This document shows, in pieces, positions 21,612 through 32,669 of a DNA stretch of 64,000 bases. Each line of letters starts with the position of its first letter. Positions within the stretch are counted from its first letter, which is position 1. Position numbers and translations under genes: made by a program. The notes below the pieces were generated by a model, which saw only the letters and a list, made by a program, of their open reading frames with translations, searched no databases and was not told the origin of the DNA. The stretch covers positions 12,299,215 through 12,363,214 of the forward strand of contig OX637346.1 in the NCBI GenBank assembly GCA_951799405.1. The letters are read 5' to 3'. Source of the stretch: Agapetus fuscipes (Eukaryota; Arthropoda; Insecta; Trichoptera; Glossosomatidae).

Positions 21612-21649
21612 GCTCGAATATTTTCGCCTAATGAGGCATCTTCAAGAGC
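21612..21649 (-). ncRNA. Hammerhead-like motif with C3-to-U change
   Basis: Minus strand: GCUC, UUGAAGA (normally CUGANGA), U, GCCU/AGGC, GAAA, AUAU, UC, GAGC. Stems I and II pair perfectly and stem III is AAUAUU. The changed base normally pairs with G8 in the catalytic core, so activity is doubtful. Confidence 0.7.
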
Positions 21650-21877
21650 AGAATGGTTACAAATATATTTTTATAAAATAATTTTCAAAACAATTTTCAA
21701 AATTTTTTTTTTTCCAAAACAAAAGCAAAATTCATAGATTATTTTTTTTTTTAAACACAAATGTAAGATTCAAAAATGCATTATTGTTAGGTATAATGAA
21801 ATTAAAAATTTTAATACAATAAAAATAAAATGTGTTAGTTAAATAAAAAAAATAATAATAATAACAAAATAAAAAAG

Positions 21878-22013
21878 TTATTGCAATATTGGTGAAACAT
21901 AGGGAATCTGCACATTCACTAAGTCTTTATTTTTATTTTTGTAGATTTCCAACGCTTCCAGAGCCATCAGTCTCTTCACTTCACACTCAGAGTGCATTAC
22001 CTCTACTTTAATT
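21878..22013 (-). pseudogene. Penelope-like element protein, C-terminal 44 residues of the GIY-YIG endonuclease
   Basis: A minus-strand frame, open for 44 codons after an upstream stop at 22014-22016, ends with TAA at 21878. It contains EVKRLMALEALEIYKN followed by VNVQIPYVSPILQ. PLE proteins end in a GIY-YIG nuclease whose last helix has an R.ALEA.EI.K..N pattern, with the conserved glutamate, and a short tail before the stop. Both are visible. The reverse transcriptase and the GIY and YIG strands are absent. Flanking pseudo-LTRs with hammerhead motifs fit this assignment, and the stop codon lies close to the downstream pseudo-LTR as expected for a PLE. Confidence 0.7.
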
Positions 22014-22203
22014 TAACTAACACATTTTATTTTTATTGTATTAAAATTTTTAATTTCATTATACCTAACAATAATGCATTTTTGAATCTTACATTTGTGT
22101 TTAAAAAAAAAAATATCTATGAATTTTGCTTTTGTTTTGGAAAAAAAATTGTTTTGAAAATTGTTTTGAAATTTTTTTATAAAAATATATTTGTAACCAT
22201 TCT

Positions 22204-22241
22204 GCTCTTGAAGATGCCTCATTAGGCGAAAATATTCGAGC
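22204..22241 (+). ncRNA. Hammerhead-like motif with C3-to-U change (mirror copy)
   Basis: GCUC, UUGAAGA, U, GCCU/AGGC, GAAA, AUAU, UC, GAGC. It is identical to the minus-strand copy at 21612-21649, so the C3 change predates the inversion or was copied with it. Confidence 0.7.
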
Positions 22242-22339
22242 AAAAAAAAAAAAAAAAGAATAAAGTGAATTAAAACAATGTTTTACCCACAGATCACTGA
22301 ATATAAAGTTTTACCATTTATATTTTTAAATATTTATGT

Positions 22340-22505
22340 AAATGATATTTTATTTATTTAATTGAAAGATTCAAATCAAAACACTTTTTTGTATTTTCAC
22401 GATTATAACTATTTATTATTTAATTTTACAAACGTTTTCGATAATATATCATCGTCAGTAAGTGTTTTGATTTGAATTTTTCAATTAAATAAATAAAATA
22501 TTATT
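22340..22505. mobile_element. Foldback PLE fragment with one degenerate hammerhead
   Basis: Arms 22340-22388 and 22460-22505 are complementary (ATCAAAACACTT against AAGTGTTTTGAT) and flank a single minus-strand HHR-like sequence at 22426-22462. That sequence reads UUAC, UGACGA, U, GAUA/UAUC, GAAA, ACGU, UU, GUAA. If stem I is paired, core C3 is missing, so it is probably inactive. Confidence 0.55.
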
Positions 22506-22509
22506 TTCA

Positions 22510-23170
22510 CAATAAATGAATTTTCACAGTGTTAATACACAAACAATTCAAAACAATTAAAAATATAAAACTTAATGGTGTAGAAACGGAATCAATCTTA
22601 GAGGTTGTCATTGTGTGAGGGTATGAGGCAAATTAATTAAAATAATTTTCCTTGTTTTATTGAATTTCCTTTTTCTCTTTGTTAACACAACGGACTCGTA
22701 CTCGTAAATATCTGGGTCTCATTCTTTGTAGAGCACAAAAAAAAAAACTTTTAAAAATATTATTCTGTTTGCTGGGTTGAAATATTCATCTGCTTTTACA
22801 TAAGATCGATCGCAGAGTTTTTAAAATGTGTTTTCAGAATATTTATTTCCAAAAGTATTTACTTAATTTATTGTTAGTGTTATAAATTTGTAACAATGGT
22901 AACATTACTTACAATCTTCGTTTTACGTTGTTTTCTTTACATTACGAAAGCGTGTCAATACCAAAAGAAATTGTATTTTTAAAAGGAGATCGGTAATTAA
23001 AACAAGATACAGTGTGCTTTTCAACATTTTCTCCAACGATCAATGGCATTTTCGAAATGTTTCAGCGGAAACTTTCAGCTAGAACTCCATTTTAATTTTA
23101 AAAATGAAAATAACCTTTGTTTCATACTACTATTATTTTTATTTAATTTGTTACAAAAACAAACAAAAGA
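22510..23170. other. AT-rich DNA with one PLE-associated segment
   Basis: GAATTTTCACAGTGTTAATA at 22518 repeats the segment seen at 16908. Nothing else was recognised. Confidence 0.45.
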
Positions 23171-23173
23171 AAC

Positions 23174-23202
23174 GAGTTGACCGGTTTCGGCCTCTAGGCC
23201 TC
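23174..23202 (-). ncRNA. Half hammerhead remnant
   Basis: The minus strand has GAGGCC..GGCC, GAAA, CCGG, UC, AACUC: the 3' half of a PLE-type hammerhead. The CUGANGA half is replaced by repeated AAAAGAGGCC. Confidence 0.45.
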
Positions 23203-23204
23203 TT

Positions 23205-23948
23205 TTGGCCTCTTTTGCTATTTAACGTGCTTAATCTCAATGTTTTTTTTTCAAAATTAACAAGACATACAAAGATATAAAAAAGAAGATAATTGAGAAA
23301 ACGTTTGCAATACCTCCAAGTAGGTAGGTATATATTTATTATCAACGTTCATTTTTACTAGTAGATACTGCATTATATTTGTTAAACTGTCACTTTCAAA
23401 TTAATAGAATATCAGAAGTTTAAGCTACAATTACTACGAGTAAGTACATGACAATATATTGTTGTTTACTACATGGCCACTAAGCTCTGTTTTTGCTGAA
23501 TCCATGTAACGAATTAGCCCACTTATTAGGTTCAGACAAGAGCTTTTAGTTTACGGACCCACCAGCGCCGCTTATCTGAAGCTTATTGTGCTTGTTCCGC
23601 ACTAGAGTTTTGCTGTTTACGTAGAAAGCTCTGGCGGGAGCTTTTGGGTGACGCGACCATACTGCGTGTTCAGCTAGTCAGTCCGTTCTCGACCCACACA
23701 CTTGCACCTCTAGTGTTACACACACCAATGCTCTCATATATATATAAAAATATGTCGATGGTCTTTAGACCACTAGTAAGGCGATGAGGTGTATTTCACA
23801 ACACGAATTAAAAACGTATTTCGATGTTGTATGTGAATCATTTAATGAATAGACAAAGCTCATCTATTATATTAAACATTATTTAAAATTAATCTTTCAA
23901 AAGCAACACTATTTTTACTGGCATCGTGTTCATTGATTTATTGTTTAG
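23205..23948. other. Unassigned DNA
   Basis: Nothing recognised apart from a short TA-rich run near 23737. Confidence 0.4.
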
Positions 23949-23949
23949 T

Positions 23950-24113
23950 AAAAAGTGAACCATACATCTTTTTCACATGTTTTTTCTAATGTAAGCCCTG
24001 TTGCAGGAAAACTCTGCACGAGTTGCTTGTTTAATTTATTCATTTGTTAGTGTACACGCGGCACGTGTAAGAGCAAATTTACACGTGTCTGCTTGTAGGT
24101 ATACTTTTTACAT
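23950..24113 (+). repeat. Family A fragment, strongly diverged
   Basis: Retains AAGTGAACCAT-, TAAGCCCTGTTGCAGGAAA- and TTTACACGTGTCTGCTTGTA-like blocks in the family order. Confidence 0.55.
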
Positions 24114-24129
24114 GCATACTAAATGGCAT

Positions 24130-24336
24130 ATCTTTTGATGATGATGATTTTTAAAGCGCCGTTTCGTGACTGCTGTCACTGCAAGGGCGCTTCCAGGATT
24201 GACGCGGCGGTGAAGAAATGGGTCTTCATTCCCTTCTTGAAGCTCTCGATCCCTTCCTTGGCGCGCACTTCAGGAGGCAGCTGGTTTCAAGTGGACGGTC
24301 CCACAACGGCGAAAGCGCGGTCTCCAAACACTCGAA
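24130..24336 (-). pseudogene. LINE reverse transcriptase C-terminal fragment
   Basis: The minus-strand reading gives FGDRAFAVVGPST, a stop in place of the usual Trp, then NQLPPEVRAKEGIESFKK and MKTHFF. This is the GDRAF.V.GP..WN.LP block found at the C-terminus of CR1/L2/Jockey-group ORF2 proteins. It ends in a (ATC)n-type tail (TCATCATCATCA on the minus strand), as many such LINEs do. One in-frame stop and severe 5' truncation make it dead. Confidence 0.8.
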
Positions 24337-24344
24337 CCAAGTTA

Positions 24345-25770
24345 TTACATTATACGGAAATTATGTGACAAAATTGCTGTCCTTGCCCTGCATTTTCTTT
24401 TGCAAGAGGGTGCCATTTTTTTGCATGAGGGAGAAAAAACTAAACCTTGTAAGTTCATGGTTTATGATGTAAACTTGGAAAAAAATGTGTGAAAGGGGAA
24501 GAGGTATGTGTGATGGGTCGGAAACGGACTGACTAGCGGAGTACCAGCTAATTGAAAGCAAGCGAGACGTGGTAGAGGAAACGCTATGAGTGCACTCAGC
24601 ACTTGCGCTGATAATAAATACAACGCCATAGGCATTAATTTGTGTTTTTGAGTGAGAAAACTGCACGATTGAGGAGTGTACAATAACTCCATTTACAATT
24701 GATTTATTTCACCCGAAGTAATGAGTCGTACTATGCACTCGATTAGATGACTTAAATGCAAATATAATGAATGATGCACGGAGTAAATTGCAAAAAAACA
24801 AGCAATTTATTATTTAACATAAAGCTTAGTGCTCTTAGTAAAATATCATTGCGTAGAATCATCGCAAGAATAAAATAAATAAATTATGATTTCATAGTCG
24901 GTGTTTTAGCCGCGGGGATCAAGACAGGTTATTTGGAACCGGATAACGCTGGTTCGAATCCTGCGACGATAACTTCGACCCTGGTTCAACAGATGCCGTT
25001 GCATGCACACAAGCTTCTGCTTTCGCATGAAGACAACTGGCCAGGTAAAATAGGTTGGTGGATTGCATTCCTTTCCACAAATGTTCGAGAACATGCAAGA
25101 ATCGTCTCTGCGGCACATATAAATACTAGCAAAGATTGTGCGGGGAGACAGAGTGACAGAGCTTTGATCATTGTAACGCGAGCACCACTGTAAGCAGAGA
25201 GCGAAGATTGAGCATTATATTTGAAACCTATATTGTGCAAAAAATCTCTTGAAATAAATTCGAAGCGCAATTTAAATAAAAGAACGCCAAGTAAAGTCGT
25301 AGCGATTACTAACACTATGATATCTGAATCACTATGTAGGAGTACCGTCCGATATTTCATATATTTTTTAATTTACGCAATCGAGATGAGATTCATGCAA
25401 TGTTTTATACTTGGGGTAAGATTACTCACATAATATACATTAACTTTTGCTTATACTTAAAGGAAAGGAGGTCCTTTTATTATTTGTGCGTTCTTAAGTA
25501 AAAACTAAAATGTCGCCAATATCGTATTTGAATAAATCTTCTTGCATTTTTAAAAAGTATAGGTACCTCCGACGACTAGATTTTTGATCACGTTCATATT
25601 AAAATTTAACAGGGGGTTCAGCATTTCTCCGTTTATATATATTTTTTATTTTAAGCTTATTCTTGGGGTGGCTAATGCCGCTAAATGGCGCTATATAAAA
25701 TTGGACAATTACAATTATAATTCTGACAATATTTCGATTTTCAATCTTTCTTAACTTTTTTAACCTTTTT
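24345..25770. other. Unassigned DNA; possible LTR-like segment at 25090-25310
   Basis: Near 25090 the sequence TGTTCGAGAACATGC, a TATAAATA box at about 25120 and AAATAAA motifs at about 25250-25280 resemble an LTR, but no terminus or duplication was found. A tRNA-like GGTTCGAATCCTGCG lies at 24950. 25667-25695 matches 1306-1334. Confidence 0.3.
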
Positions 25771-25774
25771 TTTT

Positions 25775-26087
25775 TAAGAAATCCTGTGCGGGAGACTTCC
25801 TAGATTCTAGAGAATCAAGGGGTCTATGACACTTGTTGTAGTGCCGCAGAGGTGTACGAACTTGGTTGTCGCTACAAAACGCCAATACTCAAGCAAGACC
25901 CAGTTGCTGTAAGGCTGGTTGGACCTTTGGCGACCGGTCATTGGTAAAGGTTTATGAATTTTTCAACCCAGCGAAGAGTTAATTTGAAAATATAAATGGT
26001 ATATTTTTTGTGCTCCGCCGGGATTCGAACCCACAACCTTCCCATTCAGAGTCCGCAGTGTTACCACTGAGCAACGGATCGGTGACC
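25775..26087 (-). repeat. SINE D, full-length with LINE-type tail
   Basis: Minus strand: tRNA-like head from GGTCACCGATCCGTTGCTCA, B box GGTTCGAATCCC, body with CAACCAGCCTTACAGCAACT and TTTTGTAGCGACAACCAAG. A 3' tail follows: ACCTCTGCGGCACTACAACA, AGTGTCATAGACCCC, GTCTCCCGCACAGGA, then an A run. The last ~85 bp match the end of the LINE fragment at 44837-44925. Confidence 0.9.
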
Positions 26088-26089
26088 TT

Positions 26090-29000
26090 TAAACCCGTGA
26101 AGATATTTAAGAATGTTTAGTATTTTCAGAATGAAAATAAAATGATTTATCTGAACAAGTATTTTAAAGTAGTTACTTCCACCCACATAGGTACTCCTAC
26201 TTTTTCACGTACAATTTTCAAATTTTTTTTATAAAAATAATCTTGAAATAAATATCAAAATATTCACATTAAAATAATATTTTAGTGGAAATCACATACG
26301 TATTTAAAAAACATACTTTGAATTATAATGTTGTTTTTGTATTTTAAACCATTTTCTTTTTCAGAATTTAGTTTCAGTGAAAGGTTATGTTTTTTTATTC
26401 TATTTTCTAACTAATTAATTTAAAAACGAACCATAAATATATACCAAATACTTGATAAAAACTTTCATTCCTTGAATCGAAGTTTTAAATTTTTTTGGAA
26501 TATCCCAAAAGCTATTTTTGAGAAAATTAACTTATTTCACAATTTGTCCTGGCTATTAAAATTTCCCGAGTTGCAAAAAATATGAAATAGCTATTGTTAT
26601 TAAAACCTTTATGCTAATTTAATATTACTGAGGTCAAAGGAACGCTCTTTTGCAGGTGCTACTGAAAATTGTGATCGTTTATTTGTTGTACCAGCTTGCA
26701 TGGGGCTGACAACCCTAGACAAAAAAAAGAAGTTATTATTCAGATTAAAATTTCAAGAAATAAAAATTTCACCAGTTTGAATCAATTTTTTTGAGATTAA
26801 CATCTTAAGTTTCAGTATGTAGAGTTCTCTGTTTTTCAACCAATAATTATATCGCTTTGACTTTGAGATCTTGGGGAAGAGAGGAAGTATCTCAAGGGGA
26901 GGGGAGGGATAAGATGCACCCCTGACGTTGCAAGGGATGGGGGACTTGGATTTTGACTGGCGATCGATACAGATGTGTTTTTCTTTTCTTGCTCTTCAAA
27001 AATCTAAAAATATATACTTCGGTTCTTTAATATTAAATTAAATTCGGGAGTTCGATTTCAGCTTGCGGTCGACGGGTGTCTTTTGTTTCAAAGCTTAATA
27101 ATATATTCATTTCGATTTTCTAAATAATAAAAATATTTCATAAATAAAGGAATAATAATCAACAAAACTTTGAATACGCATCTATTGAACTTGAAATTTA
27201 ATAAAATAACTTTTGTAAATATTAAGCGCGGAAATTCTTTTGATTTAATTTGGCATTATTATTGTGGAGTGAAAAGTGCAGTGGTTTTATTTCTTATTGG
27301 GATCCGGCATTTCATTATTTAAAATTAAAGCGACTATTTACGTTTAAAACAGAGTTGTTCCTGAGCTGTTTTCCTGGGCTGAGTTTTCTTTGATTATACT
27401 AACAGATTAACTAAAAATCTACTAAACTAAAACTAAATTTCATTGAACATATTACTTTATTTCATTTTTATGTTGGTGTTTTCTTTCAGAGTTTCTTATC
27501 GCTGTGTACTTGGTTATAAATATTTACTTTCAGGGATTCATCGACTTACCTGTGCGGGGGAAAGATTTTCCTACTTATTTTCTTATCGATGCATAATTGT
27601 TAATTATAGGTTTATTTCAGAGATTCACCTACTTAACTAAGCGGAGGGAGGTTTTCTTCTTATTTTCAACAAAGTAATTATCTACTGTCGCTGTCATTAT
27701 GTACTAACGCAACACACACACACACCACTATTGACATTTTGCATTAAATTAGATTCTCTCTCTTGCTGGAATTCTGCAATGTTATATTGAATTAAGAAAT
27801 GTTTGGTTCGCTTGCATTCGAGAAATACTGATTCCTGAAGCCAGCCGTTCCCAATGTCGTTTCCTTACCGAATGGTCCTTCCTGAAATTTCCCTTGTTGT
27901 GGAAAACGGTTGGACGAGTTTGTCCGGTGGGTAGTGTATCGCATAGGTTTGCAAGATGATGGGACCTATTGTTTTAGTTTATAAATGTGGGTTTGGTGTT
28001 GAACGTTCCACAGTCACGGGAAGACCCTAGTTTCAGGAAAATTCCTGAAACCCTATAACATTCAATGCAGAATTACCTAATCACTCTTACACATTACGGA
28101 ATGCTGCTCTCCTTGAGGTGGTGAGAATGAAAGAATGATTATGAAGGATTTGCATGTTGCATGAATTACCAATAAGTAAGGCCCGAAAGTAATCCATCTG
28201 AAGGTGAAAATGTATTCCAAACACACCATTACACATCCATCACACTAGGGGTTGGCCAAGCCAATAAAATACAAGTTTCATAAATAAATTATAAACAAAC
28301 AACTCTGCAGTATGTGCTGAAGCCGAATGCCTGCAATCTCATATCGAGATACACAAAGAATAACGCGGATGTACCTAATGCAGTTGAATTTGAAAACCGC
28401 TGAGTGACCTTGGTCATAATATGTTCCCGATCACAACAAAGTTCCTGAAAATTGGCAGCCGGCCTCTGGCCAAATACAACCGGATATGTTCCTGACCTTC
28501 TGATCGCAACGAGAGTTCCTGAAATGATCTGGGCTCACTCAGCTGGATTAATGTTCCATGATCTCTGATCATATATACTTGGAGTTTGCTTGGAGCCAAC
28601 ATTATTGCAGTAACTTGTAGCTGAACACACACAATCCAGACTAACCTTCCTGTCCCGTGGTTTTTTGCAGCAAAAGATTACCATACGGAGAAGTTGGGTA
28701 GAGTACAAGGGGAATTGGAGGAGGTACTCAAAAGGCCGTTGGGGCCATTTGCCATGATTAATTAGAGTCACTTAATCAACGAGGGTGTCGAAATCTTAGA
28801 TTCACGCCGCGTGTATCCGAATCCTTTCCTTGAAATAACTAATAAAGGTCCATTTTGCAGTGCCTTTCAGATGACCGGTGGTCATAGAAAGATGCTGTAA
28901 AAGCCATGAACCTATTAATTTACAGGTGGACGCGCAAAGGTAAGAATTACAACAAAGAAGAGATCGCCTTGCATGTAATTACTTTCACTAACAAACTAAA

Positions 29001-29815
29001 GCCTAACTGCCTTTCATCTCGCAATTTTTATGTCATTTATGTTTTTATCTGAAAATAATTTCGACTACCTTATATTCCAATTAATTAAACTTGCACACAT
29101 TAAGACCGTTCCGTAATTAATAACGCTTAAATCTCGTCGCCTTAAAAATAATTGTAGTTCATACTACCTCATCTCTGATCGCGTAAACGTAAAATGAATA
29201 CTCGTTATAATCTTAAGAAAAGGGTAGAAATGTATGAGGGGTACACCTCCCAAAAAGTACTTGGGTTTGCCACTAAAGTAGATTTTGAAACGGTAAAACA
29301 AAAAATAACACAACGTTCTGTTTCATTATCTTCCACACGACGAGGAGTCCTATCCTTAGCTAGATGATCACATAATAATTGGCCAAAAATAATTACTACC
29401 TCGGTTGGGGTAGATTGCTCTTCCAGCAACTGAAACTGAAGGTTGGGAAAGAATCGAAGCAACCTAGTGCTATTCCTTCAGAGAAGGTTTGTTGCACTTG
29501 AATCCTGGTGATTCCAGGGTATCCTCCCTGCACATTCGATCGCTCCACTTCTAACTGAGGAGAAAAAATCCCTCTTTCGTGCTTTCTCTTTCGAGTCTCC
29601 TCTTCGTTCCTCCGACCCCTTCTTCGCCAGGGGGGGGAACATTACAAGTATTGTGAGTCTATTTATTTGAAGTATAAATGATGCACATTTATGTCTAGCG
29701 TGTTTTAATAAAATCAAATTATATTAAGTTTAATTTCTTTGCTAGTTTCTGCTAACTTGCCTTTTTTTGTTATTCATTATTAATCTTGAAAATATTGTAG
29801 ATTTAAAAATAGCAA
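26090..29815. other. Unassigned AT-rich DNA with a short tandem duplication
   Basis: 27487-27665 contains about two and a half ~85-bp units marked by TTTCAG.GATTCA and GCGG.GG.A.G.TTTTC. A perfect short hairpin, GTTTCAGGAA/TTCCTGAAAC, lies at 28030-28051. CA runs occur at about 27712. No gene is recognised. Small frames at 28414-28771, 29205-29462 and 29478-29717 have no domain. Confidence 0.4.
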
Positions 29816-29819
29816 GACG

Positions 29820-29942
29820 TAGGCGTGAGACTTACAACTTATACTGTAAAAAATGTTTCCTTGTGTTAACGCTATCTTACATGGAAGAACTGCCATTTAC
29901 AAGATCATTTTCACATGTCTATAATAATCTATAATCTAAAAG
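29820..29942 (+). repeat. Family A fragment
   Basis: Diverged start (GTGAGACTTACAACTTATACTGTAAAAAATG) and ATAATCTATAATCTA tail bases. The centre is mostly lost. Confidence 0.4.
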
Positions 29943-29949
29943 TGTGGTT

Positions 29950-31290
29950 ACAACTTTCTTACATTGCTTCCATTACATTATATTCTTTACATTACATATG
30001 ATCGTGTAGATAGAAAAAAAAATGGAAGATAAGACAGCAGTCCAGGTGAGTGATTAAAATTTACTTTTATTTTGCTTGAAACTTTTAGATATATTATGTT
30101 CAGTGTACTTCACACGCCTAATGTTTGAGTTTATATTCCATGATCTGTGGTTTGAGTTATATTGAATCAAAAATGATAGACAAAAATATAGCAACATAGA
30201 GAATGATATTTTCTTTGTTTCATCATATTTATCTTGTCTACGAAAAATCTTTGATCTTAAACGACTCATTTGTTGGTTAAAAAATGGACTAAGAAGGTGA
30301 AACATTTAACAAAGTATAAAAAATAAATAAATTAGTAATTGATTACTTTATTAATAAGGATATTTAATAGATTTCAAATAATATTGACACAAATTGATCA
30401 AATTATTCTTGATACGAAAGCACACTGTACAGTAGTTTAACCAATAATTTCTCCACTCAATAGACTTCAATCGATTTGACCTCAGCATCTCATCAAAGAT
30501 CTGCAGTGGCACTTGGTGGCTATTTGAAATTTCACCCGATCTCCCTCATCGGGCCATTAGGCGATTAGACTGGCAACAGGTGACAAACTAAGCGCTGTGG
30601 GCCAAATAGTTTGATGGCGCCGATCTGTGGTCGGAACAGACCGCAATTGGAATCTAACAAATAATGGACCTTCCATAGATTTATTGCCGCGATACTTCAT
30701 TCATATCGGTTTGGGGTTGAACGGGAGACCACTAAGAGGGTACAACAGTTTAAGCGATCTATTCATAGGATCTAATGGGCATGTATGGGACAAGGTAAAG
30801 ATAGAAAATTACGTGAGCCTTCTTATCAAGTGAATGAATATTTTATTTGAATATCTATGAATGAGAAATTTATTTTTACATCTGATGAATGACCGTTCTA
30901 TTTTCATATCATATTCATGATTATACTTTTTTCACGTTTATGAATGACAGCTATATTAAAGTAAATGTATAGCAATTCTATTTTAATATCAAATGAATGA
31001 CAGTTTTGATTGAGATTACACATCTACATTTTTGTAAGGATTATTAAAGAAAATATTCGTTTTTTTTTATCATTTTGTGTAAATGTTGATTAAGTCTTGG
31101 ACGTTTTAACCAGCAAGGTAAAATGAAATCAAAATGAATAAAAAAATTTGATCTTGTCACTTGCTGTAAATCAAAACTAAAATGTTCCGCTTTATAAGTG
31201 AGAGTTGCACACAATGAGATATGACTATCAGATAATAATAATAATAATATCAGGCTAATTTTTTTTAAATTACAAATGTTAAGAGATCGC
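29950..31290. other. AT-rich DNA with a degenerate tandem repeat
   Basis: 30826-31015 repeats ATGAATGAC.GTTCTATTTT.ATATCA-like units three to four times. An ATA microsatellite lies at about 31230. No gene recognised. Confidence 0.4.
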
Positions 31291-31295
31291 CGTTT

Positions 31296-31723
31296 TTGTG
31301 TGTGTCACACCTCAAGGGCCCTCTCCGATCATGGATAAGACTTTCTAAAAAGGTGTGTATTGAGTGCTCCGCGAAATACATCCACAGATTTGGAGTTCTT
31401 CACTCCGGGTGGCAGTCTGTTCCACTCCACCGGACCCGCAACACGGAAAGCGCGGTCTCCGAAATTTGTACGAATCTGACGGCGTGGCTGAACCTCTGCC
31501 TCCTTACACCCATCTCAACAGGCAACATCATGTCAGTCAAATAAGGTGGAGCCAAGTAATTGATGGCTTTATATACCATCACACAAACACGGTAGACCAC
31601 CCTCTCCGGGAAACGAAGCCAATGTAGTGTTTTTAACAGCGGAGTGATGTGAGCGAATTTGGGTATTCCGAATATGAGTCTTGCTGCCGAATTCAACACA
31701 GATTGAAAACGATTGAACTGCAA
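31296..31723 (-). pseudogene. LINE reverse transcriptase C-terminal region (CR1/L2-like), frameshifted
   Basis: The minus-strand frame from 31723 reads RFQSVLNSAARLIFGIPKFA, then HITPLLKTLHWLRFPERVVY, an APPYLTDM segment and SETALSV. This is the conserved stretch after the RT thumb in CR1/L2-group LINEs. At about 31465 the expected GDRAF.VAGP continues in another frame (DRAFRVAGPVEWNRLPPGVK), so one indel separates the two. The 3' part holds GGCCCTTGAGGTGTGACAC, shared with 47505-47545 and 10685-10705. RT and endonuclease domains are absent. Confidence 0.85.
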
Positions 31724-31724
31724 A

Positions 31725-32040
31725 TGTATACGGTTTGTAAGAATTTCGATGTTTTAGAAAAAAAAATGCTCGTACAGTGTTAATACCACACAGACAAATC
31801 CATAGCTCATCCGTTGACTTCCGTTGAGTGAATTATCAGTACAAAAATAACGATGATCCGTGACTTATACAAGGATTAGGTGTTTTTTTTTATAAGTAAC
31901 ACTGCTTGTAGTTTATTATGTCTGGCCTATAAAAATAGCTGTTTCTCCTAAAAAATATAGTGTAACGATTTAAAACTCTTTCATCCTGGCTTTACACTCA
32001 TTCTAAGCGATTTTAGATTTTTTTTTAATTTTCCAAGCCT
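31725..32040. other. AT-rich DNA, nothing recognised
   Basis: No feature seen. Confidence 0.4.
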
Positions 32041-32045
32041 TATGA

Positions 32046-32295
32046 TTCGTTGACTTATAGGTTGATATGAGGCTGACCACCAATACTGTAAAGAATGGCT
32101 CACTTTGCCAATGTCACCCCTGTTTCAGGGAAGGTCGGCAAAAGTTGCAGGGTTAATGTTCATTTGAGGTTTGGTGTTTAATTTGTAAGTACACATTCAG
32201 CATTTGTAAGCGCAAACTTACACGTGTCTGTTTGTGGGTATGAATTTGATATGATTTTTGAATGTTAATATATATTGGCAACTTAGATTATAGAT
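32046..32295 (+). repeat. Family A repeat, full-length
   Basis: From CGTTGACTTATAGGTTGATA to GGCAACTTAGATTATAGA. The internal sequence TAAGCGCAAACTTACACGTG marks the subfamily with the longer motif. Confidence 0.9.
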
Positions 32296-32299
32296 GTAC

Positions 32300-32369
32300 T
32301 CATTTTATCTAGATTTTCGGCAGCAACTTTGTGAAAGTTCATTTGTAAGAATCTAAAAAAAAAACAACG
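32300..32369. mobile_element. Older PLE fragment that received the 32382 insertion
   Basis: TTATCTAGATTTTCGGCAGC and GTGAAAGTTCATTT match the leader of the 15558 element. The following palindrome is not preserved. Confidence 0.6.
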
Positions 32370-32480
32370 TTTTATAATTCTTTTTTTTTTTTAAGGGTTT
32401 GGTGGCTTACACAGTGAAAGTCCATTGTTTATTAATTAATTAAAACGCAGTTTAAATTCACTTTTATATTCTTTAACTTA

Positions 32481-32516
32481 GTCAAACGTTTTCGCCTAAA
32501 AAGGCATCATCAGGAC
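32481..32516 (-). ncRNA. Hammerhead ribozyme (PLE-like), complete core
   Basis: Minus strand: GUC, CUGAUGA, unpaired U, GCCU/AGGC, GAAA, ACGU, UU, GAC. Stem III is AACGUU, cleavage triplet UUU. Stem I shows only three clear base pairs. Confidence 0.8.
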
Positions 32517-32569
32517 AATGACAAATCTAATTTTTTAAGATTTATCATTGTCAGATTAGATTTGTCATT

Positions 32570-32605
32570 GTCCTGATGATACCTTTTTAGGCGAAAACGT
32601 TTGAC
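32570..32605 (+). ncRNA. Hammerhead ribozyme (PLE-like), one stem II mismatch
   Basis: GUC, CUGAUGA, U, ACCU/AGGC, GAAA, ACGU, UU, GAC. It is the mirror of the minus-strand copy except that G is changed to A at the first stem II pair. The core is intact. Confidence 0.78.
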
Positions 32606-32669
32606 TAAGTTAAAGAATATAAAAGTGAATTTAAACTGCGTTTTATTTAATTAATATTTTATAATTCTC

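Larger units (their letters stand above)
21528..22345. mobile_element. Penelope-like element remnant with inverted pseudo-LTRs
   Basis: The left arm (about 21541-21845) and right arm (about 22010-22325) are inverted copies of one pseudo-LTR. Each contains a hammerhead motif (GCCTCATTAGGCGAAAATAT). The spacer encodes the end of a PLE endonuclease on the minus strand. The leader CACAGTGAAAGTCCATTTTT matches the short elements. The arrangement is what a heavily 5'-truncated PLE with an inverted pseudo-LTR piece at its 5' side would look like. Confidence 0.8.
32382..32656. mobile_element. Short palindromic Penelope-type element with two hammerhead ribozymes
   Basis: A 275-bp insertion with an exact 12-bp target duplication (TTTTATAATTCT at 32370-32381 and 32657-32668). 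The leader contains GGCTTACACAGTGAAAGTCC. After it, arms at about 32432-32541 and 32551-32656 form an inverted repeat with a minus-strand and a plus-strand ribozyme. It differs in sequence from the 15558 element but has the same design. It sits inside an older PLE fragment, giving a nested insertion. No coding capacity. Confidence 0.87.

Noticed and set aside
24933..25193. 86-codon frame beginning beside a tRNA-like GGTTCGAATCCTGCG
   Set aside because: Overlapping frames on both strands and possible LTR-like signals make coding unlikely, and no domain is seen.
30627..30833. 68-codon frame with a protein-like composition
   Set aside because: No recognisable family, splice context or neighbouring exon. 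Length is within chance for this window.
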